Shown here piece after piece: positions 22,714-35,061 of a stretch of DNA of 43,018 nucleotides; within the stretch, counting starts at the first letter, position 1; every line of letters begins with the position of its first letter. The notes beneath the pieces were generated by a model. It was not told the DNA's origin and ran no database searches. It saw only the letters and a list, made by a program, of their open reading frames with translations. The position numbers and the translations under genes were made by a program. The DNA comes from CAZHGD01 sp964531735 (GTDB lineage Bacteria > Armatimonadota > UBA10988): the NCBI GenBank assembly GCA_964531735.1, contig CAZHGD010000050.1, positions 1 through 43,018 of the forward strand, given 5' to 3'.

Positions 22714-23789
22714 GACGCCGCCCGCTGCCGGCTGCGCGCGCCAAGCCCGCCAAGCTGCGGCCGCTCCGGGCGAGCCATTCCGTCTACGCGCTGGGCGCAC
22801 CGGGCCTGTGGCGCTACTGGCGGTTCGGCAAGGACGTGTTCGCCGAAGCCGCCGCCGATGACCTGCCGATGATGGCCGCGGCGCTGGCCCACTACGCCCT
22901 GTTGAGCGTCGTGCCGATTCTGCTGATCACCTTCTACGGACTCGGCATGGTGCTCAAGGCCGAATCGGCGCAGCAGCGGGCCATCGAGCTGGTGCGGCCG
23001 TGGTTGCCGGCGCCGACGGATGATAGCGTGGACGGCGACCCCAGCAGTTCACGGGCGCAGCGCGTCGAGGGCCTGGTCACCGGCGCGTTCAACGCGATGG
23101 TCAAGGACCGCGGGCGCGTCGGCGGCGTCGGTCTGCTGGCAATGCTGTGGATCTGCCTGCGCATCTTCACCACGTTGCAGCGAGCCCTGGACCGCATCTG
23201 GGCCATCGAACCGCACGAAAAGCGGCCGTTGTACTGGCTGTATCCGGTGGCGTTGGGCTCGATGGCCTTTCTGGGCTTGTTTGCGTGGCTGTCCATGCTG
23301 GTCAGCTCGTTCGTCGCCTCACTGCGGTTCAACTGGCCGCAGTTGCTCTATGGCCAGGAGTTCCGGCTGCCCAGCCTGGTAACCGTCTGCTCGGTGTTGG
23401 CGTCCATCGTTCTGTCGGTGCTGCTGATCTACCTGATCTACCGGTGGCTGCCGAGCGCGCGCGTGCGGGCGCGTTCGGCGGCTTACGGCGCGGTGGTGGC
23501 GGGTACGCTCTGGGAGGTCAGCAAGCACGTTTTCGCCTGGTTCATCACCGAAAAGGCCAACTTCCGCCAGTTCTACGGCACCATGGGCGGCGTCGTGATT
23601 GTCATGATCTGGTGCTATCTGTCGGCCTATATCCTGTTGCTCGGCGCCGAGGTGGTCTACTGCCACGCCAAGTGGATCGCCGCCACGCCGGTGCTCGAAG
23701 GCGAGCCGGTGGCCGTACCGGCCGCCGAGCCGGCCGAGCCGGAACCTACGCCGCGGCCGCGGCGTTGTGCTGACGAGGAACCCGCATGA
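22710..23789 (+). CDS. YihY/BrkB-family inner-membrane protein
   Basis: A 359-residue membrane protein of the YihY/virulence factor BrkB family, once thought to be ribonuclease BN. A basic N-terminus is followed by about six hydrophobic helices: MMAAALAHYALLSVVPILLI, GGVGLLAMLWICLRIFTTL, YPVALGSMAFLGLFAWLSML, TVCSVLASIVLSVLLIYLIY and VVIVMIWCYLSAYILLLGAE. Conserved FYGTMGGVV and LLGAEV segments are present. It starts at GTG overlapping the argJ stop by 4 nt, and its own stop overlaps the kinase start (ATGA), so the three genes are translationally coupled. Function in this family is still uncertain. Confidence 0.9.
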   Translation: MRRRPLPAARAKPAKLRPLRASHSVYALGAPGLWRYWRFGKDVFAEAAADDLPMMAAALAHYALLSVVPILLITFYGLGMVLKAESAQQRAIELVRPWLPAPTDDSVDGDPSSSRAQRVEGLVTGAFNAMVKDRGRVGGVGLLAMLWICLRIFTTLQRALDRIWAIEPHEKRPLYWLYPVALGSMAFLGLFAWLSMLVSSFVASLRFNWPQLLYGQEFRLPSLVTVCSVLASIVLSVLLIYLIYRWLPSARVRARSAAYGAVVAGTLWEVSKHVFAWFITEKANFRQFYGTMGGVVIVMIWCYLSAYILLLGAEVVYCHAKWIAATPVLEGEPVAVPAAEPAEPEPTPRPRRCADEEPA

Positions 23790-25507
23790 GTAGCGCACCG
23801 GTGGATGGTCGGTACCGCCTCGACCAAGGGCTGTGGCAGGACGCCGACGTCATGGTCTATGCCGGCTGGGACCTGCGGCTGAACCGGCCCGTGCAGGTCA
23901 AGCTGCTGCAGCCGAGTCGGGCCGCCGATCCACAGTTCCTGGCCACCTACCGCGAGGCCGTGTCGCGCGCCGCGGCGCTGAGCCACCCGAACCTGGTGCC
24001 TGTCTACGACTCCGACTTCGACGGCCCGCAACCGTTCGTCGTCGAGGCCGCGGTCACCGGTCCCTCGCTCGCCGCCCGTCTGGCCGCCGGTGACCGTCTG
24101 CCGGCCAGCGCGGTGCTGGAACTCGCGCGGGCCTTGGCCGGCGCGCTCGGCGCGGCCCACGCGGCCGGCCTGGCCCATGGCAGCTTGTCCCCCGCTGGGA
24201 TCCACTTCGACGAGGCCGGCGAGGTGCGGATCAGCGACTTCGCCCGCCCGCTGCCGCAGCAACTGACTGCTGAGCTGGCTCCCTACGTGGCGCCCGAGCG
24301 CAACCTGGGCGGTGCCGCCGATGCCCGTTCGGACATGTTCAGCCTCGGCGCGCTGCTCTACCATGTCATTGACGGGCAGCCGCCGTTCGACGGACCCGAC
24401 ACCGCCGCCATCAACCTGGCGAAGATCTCGGCCACCCCGCGTCCCCTGGCGACGGTGGCGCCCGATCTGCCGGCCGGCCTGCTGCGCGGTATCGAACAGT
24501 GCCTGTCCGCGCGCCCGGCCGAGCGCGTGGCCCATGGCACCGCCTTCCGCGAGCTGCTCGCGGGCACCGCGCCCCCGCCACCCCCGGTGATGGACGCCAC
24601 GACCAGCCTCGAGTCGACCCAGATCATGCCGGAACTGGCCCGCGGCGCCACGCTGACGCCGCCGCCTGGCCCGCCGCTGCGCCCGCGCCCGACGGCCTAT
24701 GCCGACCCCATGGCCGGTCGCGCCGAGAGCGGTGGCGGCGTGCTGCCGTGGATCGGTCTGATCGTCGTGCTGCTGGTCATCGGTGGCCTTTACTACGCGC
24801 TGCGCAACCCGAACTGGCAACCGCCGACCAGCGGGCCGAAGGTGCCGTCAGTGGTGGGCCAGACCGAGAAGGATGCCCAGCAGACCCTGAAGGACGCCGA
24901 GCTTCAAGCCAAGGTGGTGGAGCGCCGCAACAGCGACACCGCCAAAGGCGGCGAGGTCATCGAGCAGACGCCGCCGGCCGGCGAGAAGCTGCCGGAGGAC
25001 AAGATCGTCCGGCTGGTCGTCAGCAAGGGCCCCCGGTTCGTGGTGGTGCCCGACGTCCGCCGCTTGCCCGAGGATCAGGCCAAGAAGACGCTTCTCGGCA
25101 CCGGGCTGGGCAGCACGGTGAAGGCGGCCAAGGATCCGGCGTACGAGAACGGCGTGGTGGTGGCCCAGTCGCCGCCGCCGGGCCAGCGCACGGACAAGGG
25201 CGCGTCGGTGATCCTCTACGTCAACAAGCTGCCGAAGGACGAGCCGGCCGACAAGGGCGAGCCGGCCAAGCCGGCCGATGGTGACAGCCGCAAGGGCCCG
25301 GTGGACGAGATCGTCGGCGGTGCGGTGGACGCGGCCAAACAGAAGGCCGGCGAGATCGCCAAGGATGCGGCCGATCGGGCGGCTGAGAAGGCCAAGGACG
25401 AAGTCGAGCAGATCAAGAAGCAAGGCCGCGAGAAGCTCAAGGAATGGCGCGAGGGTGTTCGCGACAAGGTCATGGGCAAGCCTGGCGATTCGGGCGGCGG
25501 GCGATGA
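23786..25507 (+). CDS. PASTA-domain protein with a degenerate Ser/Thr kinase domain (predicted pseudokinase)
   Basis: A 573-residue PknB-like protein. Residues ~10-255 are kinase-like but degenerate: the glycine loop is lost, HRDLKPxN is replaced by HGSLSPAGI, and DFG by DFA. The beta3 Lys (PVQVKLLQ), an alpha-C Glu (YREAVSRAA) and APE-like APERN are kept. Loss of the catalytic Asp predicts little or no phosphotransfer. A membrane helix (IGLIVVLLVIGGLYYAL) lies near residues 322-338, then two extracellular PASTA domains (~352-418 and ~419-485), which in relatives bind peptidoglycan fragments. The final ~85 residues are Lys/Glu/Ala-rich and helical. It is coupled to the BrkB-like gene. Confidence 0.85.
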   Translation: MSSAPVDGRYRLDQGLWQDADVMVYAGWDLRLNRPVQVKLLQPSRAADPQFLATYREAVSRAAALSHPNLVPVYDSDFDGPQPFVVEAAVTGPSLAARLAAGDRLPASAVLELARALAGALGAAHAAGLAHGSLSPAGIHFDEAGEVRISDFARPLPQQLTAELAPYVAPERNLGGAADARSDMFSLGALLYHVIDGQPPFDGPDTAAINLAKISATPRPLATVAPDLPAGLLRGIEQCLSARPAERVAHGTAFRELLAGTAPPPPPVMDATTSLESTQIMPELARGATLTPPPGPPLRPRPTAYADPMAGRAESGGGVLPWIGLIVVLLVIGGLYYALRNPNWQPPTSGPKVPSVVGQTEKDAQQTLKDAELQAKVVERRNSDTAKGGEVIEQTPPAGEKLPEDKIVRLVVSKGPRFVVVPDVRRLPEDQAKKTLLGTGLGSTVKAAKDPAYENGVVVAQSPPPGQRTDKGASVILYVNKLPKDEPADKGEPAKPADGDSRKGPVDEIVGGAVDAAKQKAGEIAKDAADRAAEKAKDEVEQIKKQGREKLKEWREGVRDKVMGKPGDSGGGR

Positions 25508-25620
25508 TTCGCCGCGCGCGGCGCTAAGGCGGGCGCGATTCCGGCCGAACTCCTGCGTTGGGTGGGCCGGCGCGGGTCGCGCACGGCGGATCGTGGGTTC
25601 GTGAGGTTGGCTAACGTCGC

Positions 25621-29814
<4,194 letters not shown>

Positions 29815-29893
29815 CCGCGCGACCGGCGGCGCCGGCTGGACACTCCCGGCATCTGGTGCCACACTCAGAGACGACAGGAGCCGGACCAGCCTC

Positions 29894-31093
29894 ATGATTG
29901 CACGCGCCGTCGAACGCGCCGGCCTGGCCGATCTCGCCGAGAAGGTCACCGCCGGCGAGCGTCTCAGCCGTCAGGACGGCCTGCGGTTGCTGGAGAGCCG
30001 CGACCTGCACGCGGTCGGCCATCTGGCCAACCTGGTCCGCGAACGCTGGCACGGCGACACCACCTACTTCGTGCGCAACCAGCACCTCAACTACACCAAC
30101 GTCTGCAACAAGGGCTGCGTCTTCTGCGCCTTCCAGGCACACCCGAAGGACACCGAGCGCGGCTATGTCCTGTCGCCCGAGGACGTCGCCGAACGCGTTC
30201 GCCGGTACCTGGCGATCCCGATCAGCGAGATCCACATGGTCGGTGGCGTCAACCCGAAGCTGCCCTACGCCTACTACCTCGACCTGTTGCGGGCCATCAA
30301 GTCGGTGCGGCCGGCCGCCACGCTGAAGGCGTACACCATGGTCGAGGTCGAGCAGATTGCCCGCGTCGGCAAGGTCTCCGTGGAGCAGGCGTTGAGCGAC
30401 CTGCGGGCCGCTGGTCTGGACATGCTGCCCGGTGGCGGCGCCGAGGTGTTCAGCGAGCGCGTCCACGAGGCCCTGTTCTGGGCCAAGGGTGACAGCGTGC
30501 GCTGGATCGAGATCGCCCGCACGGCCCATCGTCTCGGCCTGCGCTCCACGGCCACGATGCTCTACGGCCATGTGGAGGAGCCGGGCGAGAAAGTCGACCA
30601 CCTGCTCCGCCTGCGCGAGTTGCAGGACGAGACCGGCGGTCTGCTCTGCTTCATTCCGCTCTCGTTCCATCCCGAGCGCACCGGCCTGGCGCATCTGCCG
30701 CCGCCGACCGGTCTGGAGGACCTGCGCGAGATCGCCGTGGCGCGCCTGCTGCTGGACAACGTGCCGCACATCAAGAGCTTCTGGATCATGAACTCGATCC
30801 AGGTCACCCAGGCCGCGCTCTGGTACGGCGCCGACGATACGGACGGCACCATCCAGGAGTACGAGATCACCTTGGACCCGCAGACGGCCCGCCGGCAGGT
30901 GCTGACACAGGCCGAGCTGTGCGCCCTAATCCGCGAAGCCGGCCGCGAACCGGTCGAGCGCGACGGGCTCTACCGCTGCGTCAACGGCAACGCGGCCCGA
31001 GCAACTCCCCCCCTCGCCGCGGGCGCTGACCGCGCCGAGGCCGAACGAGCTGGTCTCCCCCTCTCCGCGGGCGGAGAGGGGGCCGGGGGGTGA
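29894..31093 (+). CDS. mqnE: Aminofutalosine synthase MqnE (radical SAM)
   Basis: A 399-residue radical SAM enzyme that couples 3-enolpyruvyl-benzoate-type substrate and SAM to give 6-amino-6-deoxyfutalosine in the futalosine menaquinone pathway. The [4Fe-4S] motif is CNKGCVFC (C71, C75, C78), preceded by LNYTNV. MVGGVNPKLPYAYYLDL, MLPGGGAEVFSERVHEAL and SIQVTQAALWYGADDTDGT are family features. The last ~30 residues (AARATPPLAAG to the end) are not typical of the family and are encoded by a repeat element (31005-31094), which also supplies the stop. An unrelated lipoprotein gene separates it from mqnC. Confidence 0.93.
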   Translation: MIARAVERAGLADLAEKVTAGERLSRQDGLRLLESRDLHAVGHLANLVRERWHGDTTYFVRNQHLNYTNVCNKGCVFCAFQAHPKDTERGYVLSPEDVAERVRRYLAIPISEIHMVGGVNPKLPYAYYLDLLRAIKSVRPAATLKAYTMVEVEQIARVGKVSVEQALSDLRAAGLDMLPGGGAEVFSERVHEALFWAKGDSVRWIEIARTAHRLGLRSTATMLYGHVEEPGEKVDHLLRLRELQDETGGLLCFIPLSFHPERTGLAHLPPPTGLEDLREIAVARLLLDNVPHIKSFWIMNSIQVTQAALWYGADDTDGTIQEYEITLDPQTARRQVLTQAELCALIREAGREPVERDGLYRCVNGNAARATPPLAAGADRAEAERAGLPLSAGGEGAGG

Positions 31094-31094
31094 G
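31005..31094. repeat. Palindromic GC-rich repeat forming the 3' end of mqnE
   Basis: The core is a perfect 12-bp stem CCCCCTCTCCGC (31057-31068) and GCGGAGAGGGGG (31071-31082) with 2-nt centre. It is preceded by a C7 run with TCGCCGCGGGCGCTGACC and followed by CCGGGGGGTGAG. This resembles a class of dispersed intergenic repeats in GC-rich bacteria. It lies inside the mqnE reading frame and supplies its last ~30 codons and stop (31091-31093). Confidence 0.7.
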
Positions 31095-31643
31095 GTGGTG
31101 CAGCGCAACCAGACCAGCCTCCTGCTGGCCATCCTGGCCTTCGGACCACTGACCGCCTGCCGCCCTGACCAATCGCGGCCATCGGCGGCCAGGGCCCAGG
31201 CCACCGGCGCCTGGCGTGTCGTCCCGCCGCGCGGCTGGGTCGCCGAGACCACGCCGGGCCTGCTGGGCGACTGGCGGCCGGCACCGCACGACGCGCTGGC
31301 CGGGCTGGCGCGGCTGACGCTGAGCGCGGTCGTCCTGCCGGCGGGCGAGCAGGAGAACTGGCCGGCGGCGGCGCTGGCCACACTCGGCGCCAGCCGGCTC
31401 GACGGGCAGTGGACCGTCACCGCGAGCCGGCGGCGGCGGGCGGCCGATGGTCAACCGATGGTGGTCATCGAGGGACTGCTCGGCGGCGGCGCCGACGCCC
31501 GGCAGGTGCGGCAGTACCACTGGGCGCGCGGCGGCCGGCAGTACACGCTGCACGGCGAAGCGCAGCCGGCCGTCTTCGCCACGGCCGGCCCGCTGTTCGA
31601 GGCCGCGGCCGGCAGCGCGCGATTGGTGGAGGGCAAGCCGTGA
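31095..31643 (+). CDS. Small lipoprotein between mqnE and mqnC
   Basis: A 182-residue predicted lipoprotein: signal helix SLLLAILAFGPLTAC with lipobox LTAC. The mature part (VVPPRGWVAETTPG, QYHWARGGRQYTLHGEAQP) resembles the PsbP/DcrB-like fold (DUF1795), but this is a fold-level impression only. A GTG at 31095 is used; a second GTG follows at 31098. Its stop overlaps the mqnC start, so they are coupled. A role in quinone synthesis is possible only by position. Confidence 0.7.
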   Translation: MVQRNQTSLLLAILAFGPLTACRPDQSRPSAARAQATGAWRVVPPRGWVAETTPGLLGDWRPAPHDALAGLARLTLSAVVLPAGEQENWPAAALATLGASRLDGQWTVTASRRRRAADGQPMVVIEGLLGGGADARQVRQYHWARGGRQYTLHGEAQPAVFATAGPLFEAAAGSARLVEGKP

Positions 31644-32752
31644 TGGGAGCGATAGCGGACCTCGAACAGAAGGTGCTCGACGGAGAGCGGCTGACGCGCG
31701 CCGACGGCTTGCGCCTGCTGGGCCATCCGAACCTGCCCGAGCTCGGCGCGCTGGCCGATCTCGTCCGGCAGCGGCGCCACCCCGAACGCGTCGTGACCTA
31801 CGTGGTCGGCCGCAACATCAACTACACCAACGTGTGTTGGGTGCAGTGCGGCTTCTGCGCCTTCTACCGACTGCCGAGCGACCGGTCGGGCGAAGCCTAT
31901 ACGCTGGCCCCCGAAGCGCTCTACCAGAAGGTGGAGGAGCTGTTGGCCGTGGCCGGCGGCAGCGGTCAGGTGGAACTGCTGCTCCAAGGCGGGCTCAACC
32001 CGAAGCTCAAACTCGACTACTACCTGAACCTGTTCGCCGACCTGCGCGCGCGCTACCCGCAAGTCTGGCTGCACGCGCTCAGTGCCACCGAGATCGCCTA
32101 CGTCGCCAAGCTGTCCCAGCTCAGCCTGCGCGAGACCATCGCGCGCCTGCAGGACGCTGGTCTGGCAAGCCTGCCTGGGGCCGGTGCCGAAATGCTCAGC
32201 GACCGCGTGCGCGCGCGGATTGCGCCGCACAAGGAGACCACGGCCCAGTGGCTCGAGGTGATGCGGACGGCCCACGAGCTTGGGCTGCGCAGCTCGGCGA
32301 CCATGATGTACGGCACCACCGACACCGCCGAGGACCGCCTCGACCACCTGCTGCGGATCCGTGAGCTGCAGGACGAGACCGGCGGCTTCACCGCGTTCAT
32401 TCCTTGGAGCTTCCAGCCCGACGGCACGGCCCTCGGCGCGGCGCTGGCGGCCGAAGGCTGGCGGCCGGCCAGCGCGTTCGACTACCTGCGCACGCTGGCC
32501 GTCTCGCGTCTGATGCTCGACAACGTCGCCAACTTCCAAACCTCGTGGGTCACCCAAGGCCAGAAGATCGGCCAGATCTCGCTGGCGTTCGGCGTGAACG
32601 ACTTCGGCAGCACCATGCTCGAGGAGAACGTCGTCTCGGCGGCCGGCACCACCCACACGGCCGAGATGAGCCTGGCCGACATGGTGCGGCTGATCGAGGA
32701 CGCCGGCTACCGCGCGCAGCGGCGGACGACACTCTACGAGTGGATCAACTGA
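31643..32752 (+). CDS. mqnC: Cyclic dehypoxanthinyl futalosine synthase MqnC (radical SAM)
   Basis: A 369-residue radical SAM enzyme that cyclises dehypoxanthine futalosine to the cyclic intermediate, a later step of the same menaquinone route as mqnE. The cluster motif is CWVQCGFC (C65, C69, C72), preceded by INYTNV. LLLQGGLNPKLKLDYYLNLF, LSDRVRARIAPHK, MYGTTDTAEDRLDHLL and NDFGSTMLEENVVSAAGTTH are typical. ATG 31643 overlaps the lipoprotein stop and follows GGAGG by about 10 nt. Its 3' end overlaps the convergent small membrane gene by 8 nt. mqnA, mqnB and mqnD are not in the window. Confidence 0.95.
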   Translation: MGAIADLEQKVLDGERLTRADGLRLLGHPNLPELGALADLVRQRRHPERVVTYVVGRNINYTNVCWVQCGFCAFYRLPSDRSGEAYTLAPEALYQKVEELLAVAGGSGQVELLLQGGLNPKLKLDYYLNLFADLRARYPQVWLHALSATEIAYVAKLSQLSLRETIARLQDAGLASLPGAGAEMLSDRVRARIAPHKETTAQWLEVMRTAHELGLRSSATMMYGTTDTAEDRLDHLLRIRELQDETGGFTAFIPWSFQPDGTALGAALAAEGWRPASAFDYLRTLAVSRLMLDNVANFQTSWVTQGQKIGQISLAFGVNDFGSTMLEENVVSAAGTTHTAEMSLADMVRLIEDAGYRAQRRTTLYEWIN

Positions 32753-33011
32753 CCGGCGGGCCACCCGCGCCGTCGGTCTGCTGCTCCTGTTGCCAGGCGG
32801 CCCGCGCCGAGGCCACCGCCAGCGCCTCGAAGACGCCGCCACCGACCACGAACGCCAAGCCGAGGTAGAACAGCCGCGGCAACTGCGTGGTCTCGGGCGA
32901 CTTGGTCAGCACCGAGCCGACGATCAGCGCGATGCCGCCCATCTCGACCAGCAGCCCCAGCCAGAACTGTGGGCAGCGGAGCAGATGGATCGAGCTCATC
33001 TGGTTGTTCAT
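32745..33011 (-). CDS. Small two-helix membrane protein
   Basis: An 88-residue protein with two helices (LGLLVEMGGIALIVGSVL and LFYLGLAFVVGGGVFEALAV), an EMGG motif between, and an acidic, soluble tail. ATG 33011 follows AGGAG by 7 nt. I do not recognise the family. It overlaps the mqnC end by 8 nt and lies 33 nt after the URO-D-like gene on the same strand, so it may be co-transcribed with it. Confidence 0.6.
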   Translation of the reverse strand: MNNQMSSIHLLRCPQFWLGLLVEMGGIALIVGSVLTKSPETTQLPRLFYLGLAFVVGGGVFEALAVASARAAWQQEQQTDGAGGPPVS

Positions 33012-33044
33012 CGTCGGCTCCTGCGGACGTGCCGCCCGACCATT

Positions 33045-34040
33045 CTACCCGCTCGGCAGCGCCAGGTCAGGTGCTGCCAGCTCGCAGAACGCGGCCAGCA
33101 TGACGCGTTTCTTCTCCAGCGGCACACCGATGGCGGCGCCGTCGCCGTAGTCGCTCAACACGAAGCCGCCTTGCGGCGTGGCCCAGTGCTCCAGCAGCAG
33201 GCGCGCTTCCTCGCGAATGGCGTCGTCGGCCTCGAACGGCAGCGTCATCTGGATGTCGCACAGGCTCTCGAAGCAGACGCGGCCGCGGTACCGCGCGCCG
33301 ATCTCGGCGATGCCGAGGTTGCGCGGCTGCTGCAGGTTCAGCACATCCACGCCGCAGTCGATCCACTCCTCGATGATCTCGTTCACGTGGCCGCACGAGT
33401 GCATCCAGGCGTGCAGGCCGGCGTCGTGGATGGCGGCGAACAGCCGCCGGTAGTACGGCTTGAAGAACTCGCGGAAGACCGGCACGCTGGTGAACGCCGC
33501 CAACTGCGTGCCCCAGTCATCGGTCATGGCGAAGCCATGCACCTGCCCGCGGAAGCGCCGCCCAATCTCCTCGGCGATGCCGATGGGAAAGGCGATCACG
33601 CGCTCGGCCAGTTCGTGGACGCGGTCGGGATGCTCGTAGAGGTCGACAAACAGGTTGTCCATGCCGCGCAGGTAGTGCATCCGCTCGAAGAACGTGAAGC
33701 CGCAGCCGACCATGACGTACTGGTCGCCGGCGCCCGCGAGCTGGTCGGGGATGCGCGCGAAGCGGTGGGCATCGTGCGGGTTGGGGAACGGCAGCTCGTC
33801 GAGCAGGTCCCACGAGGTCAGGTTGTGGCCGCGGGGCTGGCCCATGTTGGTGAGGCCGGCCGGCGCGGGCGTCCAGACCACGCCCCATTCGTCAGCGCCC
33901 GGTTGCCCGGGTGCCCAGCCGGCGGCGGCCTGTAGGCCGACGCCGTAGGTGTCGTCGAGGCCGAGCGAGCCGAACCGCACCGGCAGGCGCGCGGGCGAGT
34001 CGAACTCCACGGCGCGACGGACGATCTCGTAGGGGGTCAT
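33045..34040 (-). CDS. Uroporphyrinogen-decarboxylase-family protein (URO-D/corrinoid methyltransferase-like)
   Basis: A 331-residue TIM-barrel protein related to uroporphyrinogen decarboxylase and the MtaA/CmuA corrinoid methyltransferases. AMTDDWGTQLAAFTSVPVFREFFKPYY is followed by MHSCGHVNEIIEEWIDCGVDVLN, where His and Cys (HSCG) resemble the metal/thiolate site of methyltransferase members rather than the decarboxylase. This points to a methyl transfer or an uncharacterised function, not heme synthesis. ATG 34040 follows GGAG by 7 nt. No corrinoid protein gene is adjacent. Confidence 0.8.
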   Translation of the reverse strand: MTPYEIVRRAVEFDSPARLPVRFGSLGLDDTYGVGLQAAAGWAPGQPGADEWGVVWTPAPAGLTNMGQPRGHNLTSWDLLDELPFPNPHDAHRFARIPDQLAGAGDQYVMVGCGFTFFERMHYLRGMDNLFVDLYEHPDRVHELAERVIAFPIGIAEEIGRRFRGQVHGFAMTDDWGTQLAAFTSVPVFREFFKPYYRRLFAAIHDAGLHAWMHSCGHVNEIIEEWIDCGVDVLNLQQPRNLGIAEIGARYRGRVCFESLCDIQMTLPFEADDAIREEARLLLEHWATPQGGFVLSDYGDGAAIGVPLEKKRVMLAAFCELAAPDLALPSG

Positions 34041-34200
34041 GGCCGACTCCGGTCGGGTTGCGTGTTCGTGGTGCTCGGCGCGGCCCCTTCCTCGCGGCTC
34101 TGTCACTCACCGACCGGTAGGGCAATCGGGCCGCTTGTCACCGGTGGCCGAATGTGCCAGAGTATGGGCCTAGTTGTCGGACGGGTGAGGAAGGTCAACA

Positions 34201-34854
34201 ATGAGGCGTCAACGTGGGTTCACTCTGATCGAGCTGTTGGTGGTGATCGCGATCATCGCCATCTTGGCCGCGATCCTGTTTCCGGTGTTCGCCAAGGCAC
34301 GCGAGAAGGCGCGCCAGTCGAGCTGCAGCTCGAATATCAAGCAGTTGATGGTCGCGCACCTGCAGTATGCGCAGGACTACGACGAGAGCATGTCGCGCAT
34401 CGCCTGCGGCCCCGGCCTCGTCTACACGCTGCCGAACGGCGTGTCGTACACCGGCTACATGCTCTGGCCGGTCTGCATCTACCCCTACTCGAAGAACGTC
34501 CAGCTGATGAACTGCCCCAGCAGCACATCGAAGTGGACCGGTGACTACAACGGGAACACCGCTTACGGCTATAACGCCCACACCAGCGGCAGCGCCGGCA
34601 ACGCGCTCGGCACGTATGTGTCGCCGTCAGAGTGCATGACCATCGGTGACACGCTCGACGCCACCGCCGACGGCTACAACATCGATGGCGACGCCTCCAA
34701 CGGCAACAACCACGAGATGGGGGCGCTGCACAACGAAGGCGCCAACCTGGGCTTCGCCGATGGGCACACCAAGTGGCGGAAGCTGGCCGACATCCCGCAG
34801 CGGAGCGCCACCAGCAAGTTCTGGTATCCGACCTACACCGGCACCAACCCTTAA
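34201..34854 (+). CDS. Type II/IV pseudopilin-like protein with H-x9-DG end
   Basis: A 217-residue prepilin-like protein. RRQRG is followed by the prepilin cleavage site and FTLIELLVVIAIIAILAAIL, then FPVFAKAREKARQSSC, a combination abundant in Armatimonadota and Planctomycetes-like bacteria. The C-terminal domain ends with HNEGANLGFADG, the H-x9-DG motif, followed by HTKWRK. It is processed by a prepilin peptidase and could form a pseudopilus. GAGGAAGG precedes the ATG by about 8 nt. No other pilus genes are next to it, so it is an orphan here. The same phyla carry many such single genes. Confidence 0.9.
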   Translation: MRRQRGFTLIELLVVIAIIAILAAILFPVFAKAREKARQSSCSSNIKQLMVAHLQYAQDYDESMSRIACGPGLVYTLPNGVSYTGYMLWPVCIYPYSKNVQLMNCPSSTSKWTGDYNGNTAYGYNAHTSGSAGNALGTYVSPSECMTIGDTLDATADGYNIDGDASNGNNHEMGALHNEGANLGFADGHTKWRKLADIPQRSATSKFWYPTYTGTNP

Positions 34855-34876
34855 GCCGGACCGACCAGACCAACCG

Positions 34877-34910
34877 CCGCCGGGCGCGCGACGACCGCGC
34901 CCGGCGGTCT
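34877..34910 (+). terminator. GC-rich hairpin after the pseudopilin gene
   Basis: 12-bp stem CCGCCGGGCGCG (34877-34888) and CGCGCCCGGCGG (34896-34907), 7-nt loop, followed by TCT only. It lies 22 nt after the pseudopilin stop. A terminator is likely but the T-run is weak. Confidence 0.55.
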
Positions 34911-35061
34911 GGCATGGCGCGAGCCGGGGCCGGCGCGCAACTTTCGCGCAACGGAGCCGACGTCGGCGCCGGCAGGATTCGCAGCCGCCTGCCGAACACG
35001 CAGCGCATTGGCGCCGATCCTCTGATGGGATCCTAAGCACTTGCTTCGGGAAGGCACCGCC

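Noticed and set aside
25508..25620. tRNA or small RNA in the gap before the hybrid sensor
   Set aside because: No cloverleaf, TTCGA loop or terminator could be found by eye.
31451..32842. 463-codon minus-strand ORF over mqnC
   Set aside because: Shadow of mqnC, which has the radical SAM motif on the other strand.
34135..34168. Promoter for the pseudopilin gene (TTGTCA)
   Set aside because: No good -10 at the right distance; TATGGG is 22 nt away.
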